Of a stretch of 35,584 nucleotides of DNA, positions 32,362 through 35,584 are shown one piece after another. A model generated the notes under the pieces. That model was not told the DNA's origin and did not search any database. It was given only the letters and a program-made list of their open reading frames with translations. The stretch is from assembly GCA_045587025.1 (NCBI GenBank), contig JAZNBK010000029.1, positions 1 through 35,584 on the forward strand, read 5' to 3'. Each line of letters opens with the position of its first letter. Position 1 is the first letter of the stretch. The position numbers and the translations under genes were made by a program. Source of the stretch: UBA1740 sp045587025 (lineage in GTDB: Bacteria; Bacillota; Clostridia; Oscillospirales; CAG-272).

Positions 32362-32465
32362 TGTTGAAAACTTGTTGAAAACTCTGAAAAATATTTTCAA
32401 AACCGACACTTTTCAACATTTCGTTCGATTTCGCAAGCAAAAATTGTTGAAAACTATGTTGAAAA
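32362..32465. repeat. Phased TGTTGAAAA repeat cluster upstream of rex
   Basis: The 9-mer TGTTGAAAA occurs at 32362, 32373, 32445 and 32457 on the plus strand and once inverted at 32410-32418. Pairs are 11 and 12 bp apart, about one helical turn. The 267-bp gap between tsaD and rex is otherwise AT-rich, with no gene seen. Weak promoter-like boxes TTGTTG (32444-32449) and TTAAAA (32467-32472) overlap the last copies. Confidence 0.7.
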
Positions 32466-32506
32466 GTTAAAAAACCCTATTCCATAAAAAAGAGAGGTAG
32501 CTTGAT

Positions 32507-33217
32507 TTGGAACACATTGATAAAGTTGAAGGAACCTTTGGAAAACGTGAAAATAAGAATATAAGCGCCGAGTACGTCTCGCCCGCCGTTGTTCGCCGTC
32601 TTCCGAGATATCATAGATATTTAGGCGAGCTGTTGAGAGAGAACCGTCTCAGGATAAGCTCGTCGGAGCTCTCACGCCTTATGAACGTGACCGCATCTCA
32701 AATCCGTCAGGACTTAAACTGCTTTGGCGGCTTCGGCCAACAGGGCTACGGCTACAACGTAAAATATCTTCATTCTAAGATAAGTGAGCTTTTAGGTGTG
32801 AACGAGGGCTTCTGCGCCGTAGTGGTAGGCGCGGGAAATTTGGGAAAGGCGCTGGTATCAAGTCATATGTTCGAGCGCCGAGGCGTTGAGCGCCTCGCCT
32901 TGTTTGACGTGAACGAGGATATAGTGGGAAGCACCGTTTCGGGCATACCCGTCCTTCACGTAAACGAGCTTGAAGCATTCTGCCGTGAAAACAACGTTTC
33001 TATCGGCGTGCTTACGACGCCAAAGGAAGCGGCGTACGAAATGGCAGTCAGGTTGGCTGGTTGCGGTGTTTTGGGCATCTGGAACTTCTCTAATATGGAA
33101 TTGAAAATTGAGAACAGTGACGTTATTATACAGAACATTCATTTAGGCGACTCTCTTATGACCTTGTGCTATCAGTTGGCTTTAAAACAGGTAAACACGG
33201 AGAAAAAAGATGACTGA
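32507..33217 (+). CDS. rex: Redox-sensing transcriptional repressor Rex
   Basis: A 236-residue repressor that binds DNA when NADH/NAD+ is low and releases it when NADH rises. Residues about 25-95 are the winged helix (VSPAVVRRLPRYHRYLGEL, MNVTASQIRQDL, FGGFGQQGYGYNV). Residues about 100-230 are the Rossmann domain with GAGNLG at 108-113 and a C-terminal swap helix. The N-terminal 24 residues are an unusual polar extension. The start is TTG with AGAGAGG nine bases upstream. It overlaps the next gene by 8 bp. I find no good TTGTTAA/TTAACAA Rex site in front; the TGTTGAAAA repeats there might serve for autoregulation. Confidence 0.94.
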   Translation: MEHIDKVEGTFGKRENKNISAEYVSPAVVRRLPRYHRYLGELLRENRLRISSSELSRLMNVTASQIRQDLNCFGGFGQQGYGYNVKYLHSKISELLGVNEGFCAVVVGAGNLGKALVSSHMFERRGVERLALFDVNEDIVGSTVSGIPVLHVNELEAFCRENNVSIGVLTTPKEAAYEMAVRLAGCGVLGIWNFSNMELKIENSDVIIQNIHLGDSLMTLCYQLALKQVNTEKKDD

Positions 33218-34271
33218 TAAATTAAATTACGCCTTCAGATATAGCGAGGACGCATTTAAGGACGACGGCAGCATAAGCGATTCTCTTTTATCCGAGATTA
33301 TTTCGCTTCCTGCGTTTTCCGACGCCTCTGCCGAGGATTTGCGTGTTCTGCTCTGCCTGCTTAAATACGGCTGTGACGCAGACAAGGAAGCTCTTGCCGA
33401 CGCCGCCTTTTGCAGCGAGGAGGAATTAAAGGACGCTCTTCAATTCTGGAGAGGAGCGGGACTTCTCCGCGCAAGCTCAAAAAGGACAGGCAAGAAAAGC
33501 TCCGAAAAAGATGAGAGCGAGAGAAGCAAGCAGACGAAAAGGGCAATAAAGAGCGAGGATAAAATATATGCCACCCCGTCCGACGAATTGGCGAAGGTGA
33601 TAGATAAAAAGAAGTTAAAATCCTTAATAGACGCCTGTCAGCAGACGGTCGGCAAGATTATGAGCACGGCGGAGATAAATATCGTAGTAGGGCTATACGA
33701 GCAGCTCTCGCTTGACGGCGAGTATATTTTAATGCTTATCTCTTATTGCTACGAGCAGAACAAGCGCTCTATGAAATACGTGGAAAAGGTCGCCTTTTCG
33801 CTATGCGAGATGGGAATTTTGACTTCGTCAGCGCTTGAAATTTATCTCGAAGAGCGCAGAAAATTTGCGTCCTTTGAGTGGCAGCTCAAAAAGATGTTCG
33901 GAATAGGCGAACGGGATTTCACAAAAAAGCAGCAGGAATTCGTATTAAAATGGGAAGCCGAATATAAATATGGCATTGAAATTTTAGGGCTGGCGTACGA
34001 CATAACGGTAGATAATATCGGAAAGGTCGACTTCAGATACATAGACAAAATTCTTCACACCTGGCACGAAAACGGACTGAAAAAGGAAAAAGAAATTCTC
34101 GCCTTTGAGGAGCAGGAAAAGTTAAATCGCTCGCTTGAAAAAGAAAAAGAGAGCAAAAAATCCTCTCAGGGAAAAACGTCCGCGCAATCCAAAAATTCCG
34201 TCGGCTTCAACAGCTTTGACGTCGACGACTTTTTCTCAAAGGCAGTCGAAAGAAGCTATAAGAAAAAATAA
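33210..34271 (+). CDS. DnaD domain replication-initiation protein
   Basis: A 353-residue protein. An N-terminal winged-helix-like part (about residues 1-90) and a charged Lys/Ser/Glu linker lead into two DnaB2/DnaD-type domains. The first is at about residues 142-210 (TAEINIVVGLYEQLSLDGEYILMLISYCYEQN, split over helices); the second is at about 215-290, carrying the YxxxIL-type ending DFRYIDKILHTWHENGLK. DnaD/DnaB family proteins remodel DNA and help load the replicative helicase. A Lys/Ser-rich tail ends in DVDDFFSKAVERSYKKK. The ATG lies inside the end of rex. The dnaI-like helicase-loader gene follows 35 bp later, so the pair makes a primosome unit. Confidence 0.88.
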   Translation: MTDKLNYAFRYSEDAFKDDGSISDSLLSEIISLPAFSDASAEDLRVLLCLLKYGCDADKEALADAAFCSEEELKDALQFWRGAGLLRASSKRTGKKSSEKDESERSKQTKRAIKSEDKIYATPSDELAKVIDKKKLKSLIDACQQTVGKIMSTAEINIVVGLYEQLSLDGEYILMLISYCYEQNKRSMKYVEKVAFSLCEMGILTSSALEIYLEERRKFASFEWQLKKMFGIGERDFTKKQQEFVLKWEAEYKYGIEILGLAYDITVDNIGKVDFRYIDKILHTWHENGLKKEKEILAFEEQEKLNRSLEKEKESKKSSQGKTSAQSKNSVGFNSFDVDDFFSKAVERSYKKK

Positions 34272-34306
34272 TCTTTACTTAGCGCAAAACGGAGGAGGTC
34301 ACTCAT

Positions 34307-35281
34307 TTGGGATACAATGTTGAAAATTACCGCAAAATCAGAGAAGAATACGAAATAAAACGCCGTCGCGCCATAGAGGAAGCCGAGGAGCATACCATAA
34401 ACTTTCACGCTCTGAGCAAGGAAGCGCTTGAGCTCGACCGCGCTCTTTCCGAGATAGGTCTGCGTATTTTCAAGGTCGGCTGTGAGGGCGGAGAAAATTT
34501 GCAAAAGCGCATTGAAGAAATTCGCGCCGAGCACGAGGCGACGCTTATGGCGAAGCATCTGTTGCTAAACAAGCTCGGCTTGCCCGCTGACTATACCGAC
34601 GTTCATTACGAGTGCTCATTGTGCTTGGATACCGGCTTCGTAGATACGAAGATGTGCTCCTGTATGAAAAAGGCGCTGATATACGAGGGCTTTCGCACCT
34701 CGGGGCTCGGCTCTCTTATAGAGAAGCAAAGCTTTGATAATTTTTCGCTTGATTACTACTCAGAGGACGACCTCGCCAAAATGGAATATAATTTAGAGAG
34801 CGCAAAAGAGTTTGCCGATGAATTTTCCGAAAGCTCGTCGGAAAATCTGCTTCTTATGGGCGGAACGGGACTTGGAAAAACTCATATCTCGACCTCTATT
34901 GCAAGGCATATTATAGAGCGTGGCTACGACGTCCTTTACGACAGCGCGCAAAATATCATAACCGCCTTCGAGCACGACCGCTTCCGTCGCGGATATGGCG
35001 ACGAGCGCCCTGACGAAAGCGAAAAATATTTTTCCTGCGACCTTTTAATAATAGACGATTTGGGCACCGAGATTGCGAACGCCTTCTCTATTGCCTGCCT
35101 TTATAATATAATCAACACGAGAATAAACAAGGGCAAGCCAATGGTCATAAACACCAATATGAACCAAAAAATTATGCTCTCCCGTTACGACGAAAGAATT
35201 TCGAGCCGTCTGCTCGGCGAATTTCGTATTCTTCTCTTTTCGGGCGAGGATGTAAGAAAGCAAAAAACGGCGAAGCTCTGA
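34307..35281 (+). CDS. DnaC/DnaI-like AAA+ helicase loader
   Basis: A 324-residue ATPase. Residues about 1-95 form a helical N-terminus, followed by a zinc-type segment with Cys103, Cys106, Cys117 and Cys119 (CSLC and CSC). The AAA+ domain has Walker A GGTGLGKT at 185-192, Walker B LLIIDDLG at 246-253, a sensor strand MVINTN and the arginine-finger region RYDERISSRL. This matches DnaI/DnaC/IstB-type proteins that load the replicative helicase. No transposase neighbours it, so an IS21 helper is unlikely. The start is TTG with GGAGGAGG eight bases upstream. A terminator follows. Confidence 0.92.
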   Translation: MGYNVENYRKIREEYEIKRRRAIEEAEEHTINFHALSKEALELDRALSEIGLRIFKVGCEGGENLQKRIEEIRAEHEATLMAKHLLLNKLGLPADYTDVHYECSLCLDTGFVDTKMCSCMKKALIYEGFRTSGLGSLIEKQSFDNFSLDYYSEDDLAKMEYNLESAKEFADEFSESSSENLLLMGGTGLGKTHISTSIARHIIERGYDVLYDSAQNIITAFEHDRFRRGYGDERPDESEKYFSCDLLIIDDLGTEIANAFSIACLYNIINTRINKGKPMVINTNMNQKIMLSRYDERISSRLLGEFRILLFSGEDVRKQKTAKL

Positions 35282-35284
35282 GCG

Positions 35285-35330
35285 AAAAGCAAATTCCTTT
35301 TAGCGTATGCAAAAGGGGTTTGCTTTTTTT
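35285..35330 (+). terminator. Terminator of the rex-dnaD-dnaI unit
   Basis: AAAAGCAAA and CCTTTT pair with AAAAGG and TTTGCTTTT around a nine-base loop, ending in a T-run immediately after the stop. Confidence 0.85.
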
Positions 35331-35354
35331 GAGAGAATTGTTTTAGCTCTTCGC

Positions 35355-35384
35355 TTGACAATAGCACGTATTGTGTGTTAAAAT
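35355..35384 (+). promoter_or_regulatory. Promoter of the last gene
   Basis: TTGACA (35355-35360), 18 bp and TAAAAT (35379-35384), about 40 bp before the ATG at 35426. Confidence 0.7.
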
Positions 35385-35425
35385 GTTTCGTAGGAAAATT
35401 AAGCGAAAAAAACGGAGGTTCAATA

Positions 35426-35584
35426 ATGAAGGAATACGTTATAAAAAAAATCTCGGGCGCGCCTGACTGGAAAAATCTTCCCACACTTGAAATAGATATT
35501 CCGTATCTCGATACGCCGAGCGACATTTATGCTCATGCGCAAATCGGCTATGACGACAATGCGCTTTACGTCCATTTGTGGACC
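35426..35584 (+). CDS. CBM9-like carbohydrate-binding-domain protein, N-terminal fragment
   Basis: The first 53 residues of a gene running off the window. There is no signal peptide: it begins MKEYVIKKISG and continues DWKNLPTLEIDIPYLD, DIYAHAQIGYDDNALYVHLW. The D-W...L-x-I-D...AxAQIGYxDxALYVHLW pattern resembles the stand-alone CBM9-like (DOMON-type) proteins of Clostridia that bind sugars. GGAGG lies seven bases before the ATG. Only the first part of the domain is visible, so the call is provisional. Confidence 0.6.
   Translation, partial: MKEYVIKKISGAPDWKNLPTLEIDIPYLDTPSDIYAHAQIGYDDNALYVHLWT

Noticed and set aside
32362..32418. Reading the TGTTGAAAA cluster as a canonical Rex operator
   Set aside because: The clostridial consensus TTGTTAA-N4-TTAACAA is not matched; the repeats are mainly direct, and the one inverted copy is too far away for a single operator.
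34307..35281. IS21-type IstB transposition helper
   Set aside because: The AAA+ domain is compatible, but there is no IstA transposase or terminal repeat, and a DnaD-like gene is directly upstream, which fits a helicase loader.

Overview
The window looks like chromosomal DNA of an anaerobic, low-to-mid GC Firmicute of the class Clostridia. The basis is gene content rather than one marker: a clostridial-order Rnf operon (rnfCDGEAB), a GlyQS-type glycyl-tRNA synthetase, Rex, DnaD and DnaI-like proteins, strong GGAGG ribosome binding sites, consensus sigma-A promoters and frequent TTG starts. I see no IS element, integrase or CRISPR array. One small regulatory island (19.7-21.5 kb) looks phage-derived.

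Layout. 0-3.4 kb: tail of a DUF1385 gene, tRNA-Ser(GCU), a UPF0340 gene, a helical-bundle protein, and an overlapping Lrp-type regulator / aminotransferase pair. 3.4-6.6 kb: a tiny Cys-rich membrane protein and an amidase lipoprotein overlapping a zinc-ribbon Sel1-repeat protein. 6.6-15.3 kb (minus strand): one redox block made of rnfC-D-G-E-A-B, a NusG-II-domain protein, a Gx-transporter family protein, a tandem-repeat lipoprotein and the flavin transferase ApbE. 15.3-19.6 kb (minus): a possible 30-residue Lys-rich peptide, a 1089-residue CvpA-like membrane protein, and a DUF4358-like lipoprotein. 19.7-21.5 kb: a LexA/CI-type repressor transcribed divergently from a coiled-coil protein and an ArpU/RinA-like protein, with three palindromes around the divergent promoters. 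21.6-24.5 kb: mtaB and glyQS. 24.6-30.4 kb: GtrA-like protein, FAD-dependent oxidoreductase and two polytopic GT-C-like membrane proteins in one operon. 30.5-35.3 kb: rimI, tsaD, rex, a DnaD-like gene and a dnaI-like gene. The window ends inside a CBM9-like gene.

How the genes fit together. The Rnf complex exchanges electrons between reduced ferredoxin and NAD+ and stores the energy as an ion gradient. Its RnfG and RnfD subunits need covalent FMN, and ApbE, at the far end of the same strand, supplies it. Rex, which senses NADH/NAD+, lies 17 kb away and overlaps a primosome-type gene. mtaB and tsaD both act on tRNA position A37. The GtrA/oxidoreductase/GT-C operon probably modifies a cell-surface glycan. 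The least explained parts are the repressor island, the very large CvpA-like protein, the tandem-domain lipoprotein next to ApbE, and a cluster of helically phased TGTTGAAAA repeats upstream of rex. Annotation was done by reading only; no database search was possible.
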